Assembly: GCF_018129385.1 (NCBI RefSeq)
Contig: NZ_JAFCLN010000001.1
Span: 248,001-312,000 of the forward strand
Length of the DNA stretch: 64,000 bases
Reading direction: 5' to 3'
Source of the DNA: Bradyrhizobium lablabi
GTDB taxonomy: Bacteria > Pseudomonadota > Alphaproteobacteria > Rhizobiales > Xanthobacteraceae
The first letter of the stretch is position 1, and every line of letters starts with the position of its first letter. Below the pieces are notes generated by a model. It ran no database searches. It was not told the DNA's origin and saw nothing but the letters and a program-made list of their open reading frames with translations. Positions 25,818 through 35,203 of this stretch are shown one piece after another. Position numbers and translations under genes: made by a program.

Positions 25818-28164
25818 AGCGCGCAGCCCCGGTCTTCGGATCGACCACGATCACGCGATTGCTGGTGCCCACCAGCCGGCTGTTCATCTTGCTGCGCATT
25901 TCCTCGGCGATGACCTGCGCGTCGACCGCGTCCTTTACGACCGTCGGCCGAATGAACAGGATCAATTCGGTCCTGGCGCGCGTGAACGTCTGATGCGAGA
26001 ACGCGTCGCCGACGCCGGGGATCTGGTCCAGCAGCGGGATGCCCTGCCGTTGCTTGTTCTCGCTCTCGCTGATCAGTCCGGCAAGCAGCACGGTCTGGCC
26101 GCTGGTGACCGCGATCGAGCTCTTGACCCGCCGCTGCGATATCGTCGGGGTCAGCGGTCCGGTATTGGTCGTCGTGGAAACGTTGCTGATCTCCTGCTCG
26201 ATATCGAGCACGATGTTGCCGTTGGCGTTGGCCCGCGGCAGCACGCGCAGGATGATGCCCGTATTCTTGTAGTCGATCGTGTTCACGACGGTGTTGGCGG
26301 TGGTCAGCACCGTGGCGGTGCCGGTGGAGAAGGGCACCTGATCGCCGACCTGTAATGTCGCGGGCTGGTTGTCGAGCACGACCAGCGACGGGTTCGACAG
26401 GACCTTCACGTCGGTGACGCCGTGCAGCGCATCGAGAATGACGCGCGGCGAATTTTCCGCACCGACCAACAGATTGAAGCCGGGGATCGAGCGGTTGAGC
26501 AGGGCATTGGCCGCGGCGTTGACGGCGTTGCTCGGGGGCTCGACGGTGTTGAGCGTGCCCGGCTGGGTGGCGATCGTGTTCGACAGCGAGCCTTGCTTGC
26601 TCGCCAGGAAGAACTGCACGCCGTAGTTCAGCCGATCGTTCAACGTCACTTCGGCAATGGTCGCCTCGATCGCGATCTGGCGCTGCGGCCGGTCGATCTG
26701 GCGGATGGTCTGCTCGACGATGCGCTGCGATTCCATGTTGGCGTAGACCAGCACGGCGTTGTTGGCGATGTCGGCGGTGATGCGCACGTTCTGGACGGGG
26801 GGCGCCACGGCCTGCCTGGTCGAACCGGAAGAGGCGCCGGGTGTCTGATCCTGCGGCGTTCCGAGTGAAGTGCCCGGAGCAGGAATGGGGCGCGCGTTCA
26901 TCAGCGAACCGGGTGGACCGGTCACCGGCGTCGTCGCGCCGGCCGCCGCGGTCGGCAGTCCGCTCAATGCTGCAACCGAGGCGGGCGGCGGTCCGGAACT
27001 GGACGTGGAAATGCCCGAGCCCGGCGACACCTGGCTTGAAGCATTCTCGAAGCTGCCGCTTGGCGGGCCCTGGCCGACCAGCATTTCATTGAGCAGCGCC
27101 ACCACCTGCTTCGCTTGACCGTAGCGCAGCGGGTAGGACTTCATGTTGACGCCTTCGGTGTCGGACTTGTCGAGCCGCGCGATCCAGGTCTGCGCGCGCT
27201 TGAGATATTCCGGCTTCTGGCTGACCACGAGAATGGAGTTGAGCCGCGCGATCGCCTGGAACTTGACCATGTTCTGGCCGATGCCGCCGTCCCCGGAATC
27301 CATGATCTTCTCGATCTCGGAGATCAGCGGCTCGGGCGACGAATTGCGCACCGGGAAGATGCCGACCGATTGGCCGCGCATCCAGTCGGCATCGAAGCTG
27401 AGGATGGTGTCGATCGCCGCAGCCCGGTCGGAGCCGCTGCCGGTGATCATCAGCGTGTTGCGGTTGTTGTCGGGGCGGATGGCGCCGGCCCGCACCCCGA
27501 ATGCGTCGAGCAGCTTGAACACGTTTTGCGCCGAGACGTAGCGCAGCGGCACGACGCTGATGCCCTGGCCGGCTTCGGCCGAGGCCGAGCGGTCGATGCC
27601 GCCCGGACCGGCTTCTGTCGCGGGCAACAGGCGGTAGCTGCCGCCGCGGTCGCGCAGCAGCGCCACGCCGCTCATCCGCAGCGCGTTCTCCAGCACATAG
27701 AGCGCATCCGCTTTCGGAACAGGACGCACGGAGGCCATCGTCACGGTGCCCTGCACGCGCGGATCGATGGTGTAGCCGACGCCGAGCACGTCGCCGAGGA
27801 TGACTTTGGCGACGGTTGCGACCGGCGCGTTCTCGAAGTTGAGATCGTAGCCGCTGGTACCCGAGCCATCGCCTTCGGCCAGCGCGGCACCTTGCGGCCG
27901 CGTGCCGTCGCTCAGGTAGATCTGCGGACGCGAAGCGCCCTGCTGCCGGATGCCGCCGGCGCCGGGGTCCGTAGTTTGACGGGGGGACAGATCGAGCGAG
28001 CGAACGCGATCGGCGATGTCCTGGGCGCGGGGATCCTTTGGATTGCCTTCAATGGAATCCGAAGTAACGATGCAGGCCGTCAGCAGCATCGAGGAAAAAA
28101 ACAGAACGAGCGTTCCAGCCAACCCTGAACGCAGGCGCGCAAGCGGATGGACCACTTTGAACAA
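25816..28164 (-). CDS. gspD: Type II secretion outer-membrane secretin
   Basis: The 782-residue protein is the secretin pore. It begins with a lipoprotein signal (LLTAC, cysteine near residue 31), so it should be lipidated. N-domains follow: VATVAKVILGDVLGVGYTID for N0, then repeated KH-like N1-N3 modules. The secretin barrel carries VKVLSNPSLVVLDNQPATLQ, VPFSTGTATVL and the C-terminal IPLLDQIPGVGDAF. Within N3 there is a long Ser/Pro/Gly-rich insertion (about residues 360-450). It is divergent from the gspE operon across 180 bp and leads towards gspO. No pilotin gene is visible nearby; the lipid anchor may replace one. Confidence 0.95.
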   Translation of the reverse strand: MFKVVHPLARLRSGLAGTLVLFFSSMLLTACIVTSDSIEGNPKDPRAQDIADRVRSLDLSPRQTTDPGAGGIRQQGASRPQIYLSDGTRPQGAALAEGDGSGTSGYDLNFENAPVATVAKVILGDVLGVGYTIDPRVQGTVTMASVRPVPKADALYVLENALRMSGVALLRDRGGSYRLLPATEAGPGGIDRSASAEAGQGISVVPLRYVSAQNVFKLLDAFGVRAGAIRPDNNRNTLMITGSGSDRAAAIDTILSFDADWMRGQSVGIFPVRNSSPEPLISEIEKIMDSGDGGIGQNMVKFQAIARLNSILVVSQKPEYLKRAQTWIARLDKSDTEGVNMKSYPLRYGQAKQVVALLNEMLVGQGPPSGSFENASSQVSPGSGISTSSSGPPPASVAALSGLPTAAAGATTPVTGPPGSLMNARPIPAPGTSLGTPQDQTPGASSGSTRQAVAPPVQNVRITADIANNAVLVYANMESQRIVEQTIRQIDRPQRQIAIEATIAEVTLNDRLNYGVQFFLASKQGSLSNTIATQPGTLNTVEPPSNAVNAAANALLNRSIPGFNLLVGAENSPRVILDALHGVTDVKVLSNPSLVVLDNQPATLQVGDQVPFSTGTATVLTTANTVVNTIDYKNTGIILRVLPRANANGNIVLDIEQEISNVSTTTNTGPLTPTISQRRVKSSIAVTSGQTVLLAGLISESENKQRQGIPLLDQIPGVGDAFSHQTFTRARTELILFIRPTVVKDAVDAQVIAEEMRSKMNSRLVGTSNRVIVVDPKTGAAR

Positions 28165-28344
28165 AATACGCCTACCAAAGCTACAGCGTTAACTGAAAAC
28201 CACGCCCCCTCCGGGCATGGTGCGGACGCTTAAAAATTTGCGCCACAATTATGTTTTTGCTACTAAATAAGTCAAGCTTAAACGCCCCTTCGACACAATT
28301 GAAGGCTGTTGCTTTCCAGTAACAAGGTTAGCGGTGGGAATTCG
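28165..28344. promoter_or_regulatory. Divergent control region gspD / gspE
   Basis: The 180-bp gap between divergent starts includes an AT-rich core (about 28230-28290). It must hold promoters for both arms of the secretion locus. No operator is recognised. GGTGGGA at 28333-28339 is the gspE ribosome-binding site. Confidence 0.5.
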
Positions 28345-30030
28345 ATGCGAGACCTGTCCGCAGAGACCTTCCGGCAGCACCTTCTGGAAAAATATTCGCT
28401 TCCGGCGAAGGCGCGCGCCCGCTTCGAAAATGCCTCCAGCTCAACCTCAACGCGACCGCTGCGCGAGCTGTGGGAGGCGACCGATCTTTCCGCATCCGAT
28501 TTCGCCGATGAGGTCTCGGACTATTTTGGCGTGGTGCGGCTGAGCCTGCCTCAGCTTCTCGCCGCAACGCCTTGTCTGGACGGGTTTTCCCGCCGCTTCC
28601 TGCGGGAGTCCACGATCTTTCCGGTGCGTGCGCCGAACGGGAATTATCGCCTTGCGGTCGCCGACCCCTCCGATACGGCTGCGATCCGCGCCGCGGAAAT
28701 CGTGTTCGGTGCGCCGGTCGAGGTTGCGGTGGCCTCGTTCGAGGACATCACCACGGTGCTGGACCAGCGCATCGAGGCCGATGATGCGGCAAACGACAAG
28801 GCTGCGAACGGGCCGAGCCAGCAATCCGACGATGACATCGAAAGCCTGCGCGATCTCGCCAGCGGTGCGCCGGTGGTGCGCGCGCTCAACGATCTGCTCG
28901 AGCGCGCGGTCGAGCTGCGTGCCAGCGACATTCACATCGAGCCGTTCCGCACAGGACTCGTGATCCGCATGCGCGTCGACGGGCTGTTGCGTGCGATTCC
29001 GGCGCCGAACATTCCGCCGCAGGCGCTGATCTCGCGCGTGAAGATCCTGGCGGGTCTCAACATCGCCGAGCGGCGGTTGCCGCAGGATGGCGCGGCGCGG
29101 GTGCGCGTCAGCCGAGCCGAGCTCGACGTGCGTGTCGCTACCATGCCAACGCAGCACAGCGAGAGCGCGGTGATCCGTCTGTTGCCGCGCGACCGCGGCT
29201 TGCTGGAGATGAGCAAGCTCGGTCTTGCCCCGCGCGACGAGGGCATCATGACGCGGCTGCTGGCGCTGCCGCACGGCATGATCGTGGTGACGGGACCGAC
29301 CGGCAGCGGCAAGACCACGACGCTCGCGACCATGCTGTCGATCCTCAACGAGCCGACGCGAAAGATTCTCACCATCGAAGATCCCGTCGAATATGAAATT
29401 CCGGGGATCAACCAGTCGCAGGTCAAGCCGTCGATCGGGCTGACCTTTGCGACCGCGATGCGCTCCTTTGTCCGCCAGGACCCTGATGTGATCATGGTCG
29501 GCGAAATCCGCGACGCCGAGACCGCGCATATCGCGATCCATGCGGCGCTCACCGGCCATCTCGTGCTGACCACGCTGCACACCGAGACGGCCGCCGCCGC
29601 CGTGCCCCGGCTGATCGATCTCGGCATCGAAGGATTTTTGCTCAAGTCCACGCTGCGCGCGGTGGTGGCGCAGCGGCTGGTGCGCGTGCTGTGCGACCGC
29701 TGCAAGGTGCCGCACAGGCTGACGGCGGAAGACGTCGAGAAGGACCCGCGCTTTGCGGTGATCGGCTTTGCGGCCGGCGAGGTCGTACATGAGGCGGGCG
29801 GCTGCGAGCGCTGCGGTGGCACCGGTTATCGCGGCCGCAACGGCGTGTTCGAAATCCTCGAAATGAGCGACGACGTGCGCAAGCTGGTCGGGCCGCAAAC
29901 GGACTCGCACACCGTCGATACCGCCGCGATGAAGGGCGGCATGACCACGATGCTGGAGGATGCGGTGAGAAAATGCCGCGCCGGCCTCACCACGGTGCCC
30001 GAGGTTTTTCGCGTCACGACGGTGCGGTGA
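28345..30030 (+). CDS. gspE: Type II secretion ATPase
   Basis: The 561-residue cytoplasmic ATPase drives pseudopilus assembly. It has an N-terminal GspE domain that contacts GspL, then the ATPase core: Walker A GPTGSGKTTT (about 317-326), Asp box and Walker B region around PDVIMVGEIRDAET, and a zinc-binding pair of CxxC motifs at C450/C453 and C487/C490. The start at ATG 28345 follows GGTGGGA; a longer reading from TTG 28309 is less likely. It heads an operon in which almost all later genes overlap. Confidence 0.95.
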   Translation: MRDLSAETFRQHLLEKYSLPAKARARFENASSSTSTRPLRELWEATDLSASDFADEVSDYFGVVRLSLPQLLAATPCLDGFSRRFLRESTIFPVRAPNGNYRLAVADPSDTAAIRAAEIVFGAPVEVAVASFEDITTVLDQRIEADDAANDKAANGPSQQSDDDIESLRDLASGAPVVRALNDLLERAVELRASDIHIEPFRTGLVIRMRVDGLLRAIPAPNIPPQALISRVKILAGLNIAERRLPQDGAARVRVSRAELDVRVATMPTQHSESAVIRLLPRDRGLLEMSKLGLAPRDEGIMTRLLALPHGMIVVTGPTGSGKTTTLATMLSILNEPTRKILTIEDPVEYEIPGINQSQVKPSIGLTFATAMRSFVRQDPDVIMVGEIRDAETAHIAIHAALTGHLVLTTLHTETAAAAVPRLIDLGIEGFLLKSTLRAVVAQRLVRVLCDRCKVPHRLTAEDVEKDPRFAVIGFAAGEVVHEAGGCERCGGTGYRGRNGVFEILEMSDDVRKLVGPQTDSHTVDTAAMKGGMTTMLEDAVRKCRAGLTTVPEVFRVTTVR

Positions 30031-30036
30031 TCCAGA

Positions 30037-31248
30037 ATGCCGAACTACCGCTACCGCGCGATCAACAGCAATGGCGAACTGGTTTCGGGCGCGATCGCCG
30101 CACCCGCACCGGGCGATGTCGCCCAGCGGGTCGAGCGGCTCGGGCTCGTGCTGGTCGACAATGTCACGCTGGAGGAGGGCGGCCCGGCGGGGCGCGCCTT
30201 CAGCCTCTTCAACAATCCGAAGCCGGAAGACGTCACGCTGTTCACCCGCGATCTCGCACTGCTGCTGCGCGCCGGTGCGCGGATCAATGACGGGCTCGAA
30301 CTGCTCTCGGCGGATCGCGATTTCGGCCGGCTGCGGCCGGTGGTCGCCGACATCAGGTCGCATGTAGTGGCCGGCGAGAGCTTTGCCGACGCGCTGGCAC
30401 GGCACGAGGGATTGTTCCCGCCGATGTATGTTGCGCTGATCCGGGTCGGCGAAGCCTCCGGCTCGCTCGATCAGGTGCTCGAAGTGCTCGCGGACGAACG
30501 CACCCGTACCGAGGCATTAAAACGAAGACTGGGCGAAGCGATCCGCTATCCGCTGTTCGTGCTGGGCGCGGCGGGATGCGTGCTGTTCTTCTTCCTGATA
30601 TTCGTGCTGCCGCAATTTGCAGGCGTGCTCCAGGACTTTGGCGCCAAGGTCGATCCGTTCATCCTTGGCTTCCTGAATTTTTCGACGTTCCTGCGCGCCA
30701 ATGCCGACGCTGTCATGGCTATCCTCGCCGCTGTCATCGCCGGAAGCTGGCTGCTGCTGCGCCAGCAAGGCGTGCGCCGCGCGTTCACCAATGCGCTGAC
30801 GCGGCTGCCGGCCATCCGCGAGGTGATGAAGTTTTACAGGACCGCGCTGTTCTGCCGGAATCTCGGCCTCCTGCTCGGCAGCGGCGTCAATCTCACCACG
30901 ACGCTGCGTATCCTCGTCGACATGATGGCGTCGGTCGGCGCCTCCGAGGTCTGGGCCGATGCCGCCGAGCGCGTCCGCCATGGCGCAAAGCTTTCCGATG
31001 CGCTTGCCGAGACCAATGCCTTGCCGGCGATGGCCGTGCGGATGTTGCGGCTCGGCGACGAGACCGGGCAGTTGCCGATGCTGGCGGGGCGCGTCGCCGA
31101 ATTCTACGAGGCAAAGCTACAGCGCACGCTGGACCGCGTCGTCGGTGTCGCGGGTCCGGCGGCCATCATCGTGATCAGTATTGTGGTCGGCGGATTGATT
31201 GTGTCTGTGATGACGGCGCTGATGTCCGTCAGTCAGATTGTCGGTTGA
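30037..31248 (+). CDS. gspF: Type II secretion inner-membrane platform protein
   Basis: The 403-residue protein has the two GspF cytoplasmic domains (DLALLLRAGARINDGLELLS and FCRNLGLLLGSGVNLTTTLR as repeat hallmarks) and three membrane helices at about 170-192, 220-245 and 375-398. It forms the platform that couples GspE to pseudopilin insertion. It starts 6 nt after gspE. Confidence 0.95.
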   Translation: MPNYRYRAINSNGELVSGAIAAPAPGDVAQRVERLGLVLVDNVTLEEGGPAGRAFSLFNNPKPEDVTLFTRDLALLLRAGARINDGLELLSADRDFGRLRPVVADIRSHVVAGESFADALARHEGLFPPMYVALIRVGEASGSLDQVLEVLADERTRTEALKRRLGEAIRYPLFVLGAAGCVLFFFLIFVLPQFAGVLQDFGAKVDPFILGFLNFSTFLRANADAVMAILAAVIAGSWLLLRQQGVRRAFTNALTRLPAIREVMKFYRTALFCRNLGLLLGSGVNLTTTLRILVDMMASVGASEVWADAAERVRHGAKLSDALAETNALPAMAVRMLRLGDETGQLPMLAGRVAEFYEAKLQRTLDRVVGVAGPAAIIVISIVVGGLIVSVMTALMSVSQIVG

Positions 31249-31268
31249 AGTTTTTTACGGAGCTGGAA

Positions 31269-31724
31269 GTGGGCAGGGACTTTGGAACGAGAACGGCGAG
31301 ACGCCGCCGCAGCCATTCGCAGGCCGGATTTACGCTGGTCGAAATCCTGGTGGTGATCACCATCATCGGGCTGATCATGGCGCTGGTCGGCCCGCGGGTG
31401 CTTAATTATCTCGGCGAGTCCAAATCCAAGGCCGCAAAGATCCAGATCGAGAGTTTTTCCAGCGCGCTCGATCTCTATTATCTCGATCTCGGCCGCTATC
31501 CGAGCACCAATGAGGGACTGGCGGCGCTGACACGCAGCAACAACGCGCCGGGCTGGAACGGGCCGTATTTGCGCGGCGGCGTGGTGCCGAACGATCCCTG
31601 GGGCCACACTTACGTCTATCGCGCGCCGGGCGAGCGGGCGCCGTTTGAAATCATTTCGCTCGGCTCGGACGGTCAGGAAGGCGGCAGTGGAACGGCAGCC
31701 GACATCGTCAGCGGCACGCGCTGA
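31269..31724 (+). CDS. gspG: Major pseudopilin
   Basis: The 151-residue prepilin has an arginine-rich leader, the cleavage site QAG/FTLVEILVVITIIGL (Glu at +5) and a GspG C-terminal domain with YYLDLGRYPSTNEGL and PWGHTYVYRAPG. GTG at 31269 is chosen as start because GGAG (31259-31262) lies 6 nt before it; a TTG at 31245 overlapping the gspF stop is an alternative. It is the main subunit of the pseudopilus. Confidence 0.92.
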   Translation: MGRDFGTRTARRRRSHSQAGFTLVEILVVITIIGLIMALVGPRVLNYLGESKSKAAKIQIESFSSALDLYYLDLGRYPSTNEGLAALTRSNNAPGWNGPYLRGGVVPNDPWGHTYVYRAPGERAPFEIISLGSDGQEGGSGTAADIVSGTR

Positions 31725-32175
31725 GGCGAATGCGCAAGCGGGTTTCGCGCTGATCGAGATCCTCTGCGTGCTCGCCATCATCGGACTGCTTGCGGCAATC
31801 ATCCTGCCGTCGGTGCCGCGCGCCACCACGCGCGCCAGGCTCGAAAGCTACGCGGTGCAGATGGCGGCTCTCCTCAAGGCCGACCGCAACGCCGCGCTGC
31901 GCCGGCGTGCGCAGATCGTCACGCAAGTGGATGCGCCGTCGCGCTCGATCCGCTCGGGCTCGACCGGCCAGGTCATCCGCCTGCCTGACGACGTGCAGGT
32001 GGAAGCGATCCTGGCCTCGCGCTGCGCCGACCGCAGCGTCGGCCGCTCGATCGATTTCTTCCCCTCGGGCATGTCATGCGGCGGCACGATCGCGCTGCTG
32101 CGGCCGGGGATGCGATATGAGGTGCGCGTCAACTGGTTGACCGGAGGCGTCGATATTGTCCCGAAGATGCTCTGA
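31687..32175 (+). CDS. gspH: Minor pseudopilin GspH
   Basis: The 162-residue prepilin has the cleavage site QAG/FALIEILCVLAIIGL. GTG at 31687 is the likely start, since AGGAAGG (31675-31681) stands 5 nt before it. This makes it overlap gspG by 38 nt, an unusually long coding overlap that suggests translational coupling. The C-terminal domain contains VDFFPSG-like IDFFPSGMSCGG, common in GspH proteins. Confidence 0.85.
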   Translation: MERQPTSSAARAEANAQAGFALIEILCVLAIIGLLAAIILPSVPRATTRARLESYAVQMAALLKADRNAALRRRAQIVTQVDAPSRSIRSGSTGQVIRLPDDVQVEAILASRCADRSVGRSIDFFPSGMSCGGTIALLRPGMRYEVRVNWLTGGVDIVPKML

Positions 32176-32548
32176 CGGCGAGGCAGGGTTCACGCTGATC
32201 GAGGCGCTGGTCGCGCTGGCGATCGTCGCGACCGTGCTGGCGTCGATCGCGGCCGTGATCGGGACCACGGTGAGGGGGACGCGCTCCATCGACCAGCGGC
32301 TGGCGCTGACCGGCACCGCGGAAACGCTGCTGGCCTCGATTCCAGCGCGCGATCTCCTCAAACCCGGCCGGCAAACCGGCGAGCTCTCCGGTCATCGCTG
32401 GCGGATCGACGTCGCGCCGACGCGGCTGGCGCAGATTCCGCCGACCGCCCGCTTCATTCCCCTCACGGTGAACCTGCGGCTCCAGGCCGCCGGCGGGGCG
32501 GCGATGCAGTTCACCACCGTGCGGCTGGTGCCGAGGGGTGGCGAATGA
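32156..32548 (+). CDS. gspI: Minor pseudopilin GspI
   Basis: The 130-residue prepilin has a short leader and the site EAG/FTLIEALVALAIVATV. It starts with TTG at 32156, overlapping gspH by 20 nt. GspI nucleates the pseudopilus tip with GspJ and GspK. Confidence 0.85.
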   Translation: MSRRCSDGEAGFTLIEALVALAIVATVLASIAAVIGTTVRGTRSIDQRLALTGTAETLLASIPARDLLKPGRQTGELSGHRWRIDVAPTRLAQIPPTARFIPLTVNLRLQAAGGAAMQFTTVRLVPRGGE

Positions 32549-33222
32549 GCAAGCGTGCAAGGAAAGGCGAAGCCGGCTTCACGCTCATCGAAGTGCTGCT
32601 GGCGACGCTGTTGATGACGGTGATCCTCGCCGCGCTTGCGACCGTGACCGCGCAATGGCTGCCGAACTGGAACCGTGGCATCGCGCGCGTGCAGCGCGCC
32701 GAGAAGCTGGCGATGGGGCTGGAGCGCATCGCCGCCGACCTGTCGGTCGCGGAGATGATCCCGGTCAACGCCGACGCCAAGGCGCCGCTGTTCGAGGGCT
32801 CCGAATTGTCCGTCACCTTCGTGCGCACAGCGATCGGTCCCAATTCGCGGCCCGGGCTCGAGATCATCCGCTTCACCGAAAAGGCCGACGCCCAGGGGCT
32901 TGCGCTGGTGCGCGAGCGTGCGCCGTTCGCGCCGATGGCGGCCGATGCGCAAATCCGTTTTGCCGACCAGGTGGTGCTGACCCGCGCACCCTTCCGCGTG
33001 ACGTTCTCCTATGCGGGGCCGGACCAGGTCTGGCAGCCGGTCTGGCGCGGCCAGAAGCAATTGCCCGAAAAAATCCGCGCCACCGTGCGCGATGGCGCAA
33101 CCGGGCAGGTGCTGAACGTGTCGACAGCGATGGTCGTTCACGTCGATGCGCCGGCCGAATGCGCGCGGGCAAAGAATCCGGCTGCATGCCTGGGGTCGGA
33201 ATCCAAGCAGGAGGGGCTCTGA
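32545..33222 (+). CDS. gspJ: Minor pseudopilin GspJ
   Basis: The 225-residue prepilin has the site EAG/FTLIEVLLATLLMTVI. Its ATG overlaps the gspI stop (ATGA at 32545-32548). The C-terminal domain matches the size of GspJ (about 190-220 residues). It is a tip-complex component. Confidence 0.88.
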   Translation: MSKRARKGEAGFTLIEVLLATLLMTVILAALATVTAQWLPNWNRGIARVQRAEKLAMGLERIAADLSVAEMIPVNADAKAPLFEGSELSVTFVRTAIGPNSRPGLEIIRFTEKADAQGLALVRERAPFAPMAADAQIRFADQVVLTRAPFRVTFSYAGPDQVWQPVWRGQKQLPEKIRATVRDGATGQVLNVSTAMVVHVDAPAECARAKNPAACLGSESKQEGL

Positions 33223-33239
33223 CGGGCCAGGATGCCTAT

Positions 33240-34157
33240 ATGGGCTTTCGCATCACCCCAGGAGACGAGAGGAATTCACGCGGCTTCATCGTCGTCGCGG
33301 TGCTCTGGATTCTGGCAGCGCTTTCAGCGCTGGTGCTGATCTATCTCAACTATGTCACCAGCACCGCCGTCGTCGTGGCGACCGGAGCCGACCGGGTACA
33401 GACCGAAGCGCTGGTAACGGCCGGGGTAGAGCTTGCGGCATTCCAGCTCTCCGGCGTCAGCGAGACCGTGCGCCCCACCAGCGGCACATTCGATGCGCGG
33501 GTGGGCGCTGGCAAGGTGGTTGTGACGTTCCGCTCGGAGGCGGCGCGCGTCGATCTCAATGCGGCGCCGAAGGGCCTGCTCGCGGGATTGATCGCGGGTC
33601 TTGGAGCCAGCCCGGAGAATGCGGCGTACTATGCCGAACGCATCCTGGCCTGGCGTTCTCCTGCCAGTGGCGGCGAAAACGATCCGGAAAATTCGTTTTA
33701 TCGAACCTCGGGCGCGCCCTATTTGCCGCGCCACGCGCCGTTCCCGCTGGCCGAAGAGCTGTGGCTGGTCCATGGGGTCCCGCCGTTGGTGATCGAGAAG
33801 ATATTGCCATTCGTCACCGTGTTCTCGAACCTGTCCTCGATCAATGTAGCGGATGCCGCGCCGCAGGTGCTGGCCGCCCTGCCGGGCATGACACCGGAGA
33901 AGTTGCAGGCCCTGCTGGCACAGCGCAGCGATCCGAGTGCAGATCCGAACGCGCTGCTGGCGATGGCCGGCAGCGAGGGGGCATCGCTGGCCGGATCAAG
34001 GGCCTACCGGATCAACGTCGCTGTCGCGTTCGGCGGCGTCAGCCCGAACGCAGCCGAGGTCGTGATCCTGCTTCTCGACGGCGGGGAAGCGCCTTATCGT
34101 GTATTGTCCTGGCGCAATATGTTGGACGGCGCCACCGCGCCGCAAAGGGCCCGATGA
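33240..34157 (+). CDS. gspK: Minor pseudopilin GspK
   Basis: The 305-residue protein has the site SRG/FIVVAVLWILAALSA. Position +5 is not Glu, which is the hallmark of GspK, the subunit placed at the pseudopilus tip. The large alpha-helical domain includes RVDLNAAPKGLLAGLIAG. ATG at 33240 is the best in-frame start after the gspJ stop. Its stop overlaps the gspL start (ATGA at 34154-34157). Confidence 0.88.
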   Translation: MGFRITPGDERNSRGFIVVAVLWILAALSALVLIYLNYVTSTAVVVATGADRVQTEALVTAGVELAAFQLSGVSETVRPTSGTFDARVGAGKVVVTFRSEAARVDLNAAPKGLLAGLIAGLGASPENAAYYAERILAWRSPASGGENDPENSFYRTSGAPYLPRHAPFPLAEELWLVHGVPPLVIEKILPFVTVFSNLSSINVADAAPQVLAALPGMTPEKLQALLAQRSDPSADPNALLAMAGSEGASLAGSRAYRINVAVAFGGVSPNAAEVVILLLDGGEAPYRVLSWRNMLDGATAPQRAR

Positions 34158-35203
34158 AGTTCTTGCAGACGATCGGCGCGATCATCAGCGCATGGACGGC
34201 GAGCGTCGCCGCGGCCGTGATCGCCGCATTCGACCGCACGGTGTCGCCGCGCGTGGTCCGGCTGCTCGAACAGGACGATGGCGGCTTTGCGGTCGAGGGG
34301 ACGGCGCGGTCGGACAATATCCCCTCGCGTATCGGCTTTGCCGACGGCGTGCTGTCGGCGCCCAACCTCGTCCAGGCGTTCCGGGGCAGCCGGGTCGAGA
34401 TCGTGCTGCAACCGAAGCGGTTCCTGTTTCGCCCGCTGGAACTGCCGGCGCGCGCGGCGGACTTTGTCGAAGGCATCGTGCGCGCGCAGATCGACCGGCT
34501 GACGCCATGGAGCGCGACCGAAGCGGTGTTCGGCTGCTCGGTGCCGGCCGCCGGCGGGACCGAGAGCGTCACCACCATGATCGCGGCAACCACGCGCAAG
34601 GTGGCGATGACCTATGTGCAGGCGGTGGCCCCGTTCCATCCGGCCTCCGTCGCCGTATGCACCGACATCGCCGAACGCGATGCCGGGCGCGTAAAAGTGT
34701 TCGAGCAGAAGGCGCGCGGGCATCTCGACGCGGCACGGTTGAGCCGCGCGCTGTCGATCCTGCTTGGCGTTGTTGCGGTCGGGGCGCTGCTGGCGCTAGC
34801 GGTGTCGGCGTATATCGGCGACAGCCTGAGCGCGCAGGAGAACGAACTGGGGCGGCAGATCGCGGCGCGCCGTGCGGCGATCCGCGCCGGCTCTGACGGT
34901 AGCGACCGTTCACCGCTCGCCGCGCTGGAGCGGCGCAAGCACGAAACGCCGTCCGGCGTCATCGTGCTGGAGACGCTGAGCCGCGTGCTGCCCGACCACA
35001 CCTACATCACCGAGCTGCATCTTGCCGGCAACAAGCTCCAGATCGTCGGCATCACGCGCGATGCGCCGTCGCTGATTCCGCTGATCGAGCAGTCCCAGCA
35101 TTTCACCCGCGCCACCTTCTATGCGCCGACGACGCGCTCGCCGTCCGATCCCGGCGAGCGTTTTCACATCGAAACCCGCGTCGAACCGAAGAACGCCCCA
35201 TGA
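34154..35203 (+). CDS. gspL: Type II secretion inner-membrane protein GspL-like
   Basis: The 349-residue protein has a cytoplasmic actin-like part (about 1-190) and one membrane helix (LLGVVAVGALLALAVSAYIG, about 202-221). A periplasmic ferredoxin-like domain (PilN-like, ETLSRVLPDHTYITELHLAG) follows. It is shorter than enterobacterial GspL (about 400) but has the same layout and position. It anchors GspE to the membrane. Its stop overlaps the gspM start (ATGA). Confidence 0.82.
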   Translation: MKFLQTIGAIISAWTASVAAAVIAAFDRTVSPRVVRLLEQDDGGFAVEGTARSDNIPSRIGFADGVLSAPNLVQAFRGSRVEIVLQPKRFLFRPLELPARAADFVEGIVRAQIDRLTPWSATEAVFGCSVPAAGGTESVTTMIAATTRKVAMTYVQAVAPFHPASVAVCTDIAERDAGRVKVFEQKARGHLDAARLSRALSILLGVVAVGALLALAVSAYIGDSLSAQENELGRQIAARRAAIRAGSDGSDRSPLAALERRKHETPSGVIVLETLSRVLPDHTYITELHLAGNKLQIVGITRDAPSLIPLIEQSQHFTRATFYAPTTRSPSDPGERFHIETRVEPKNAP

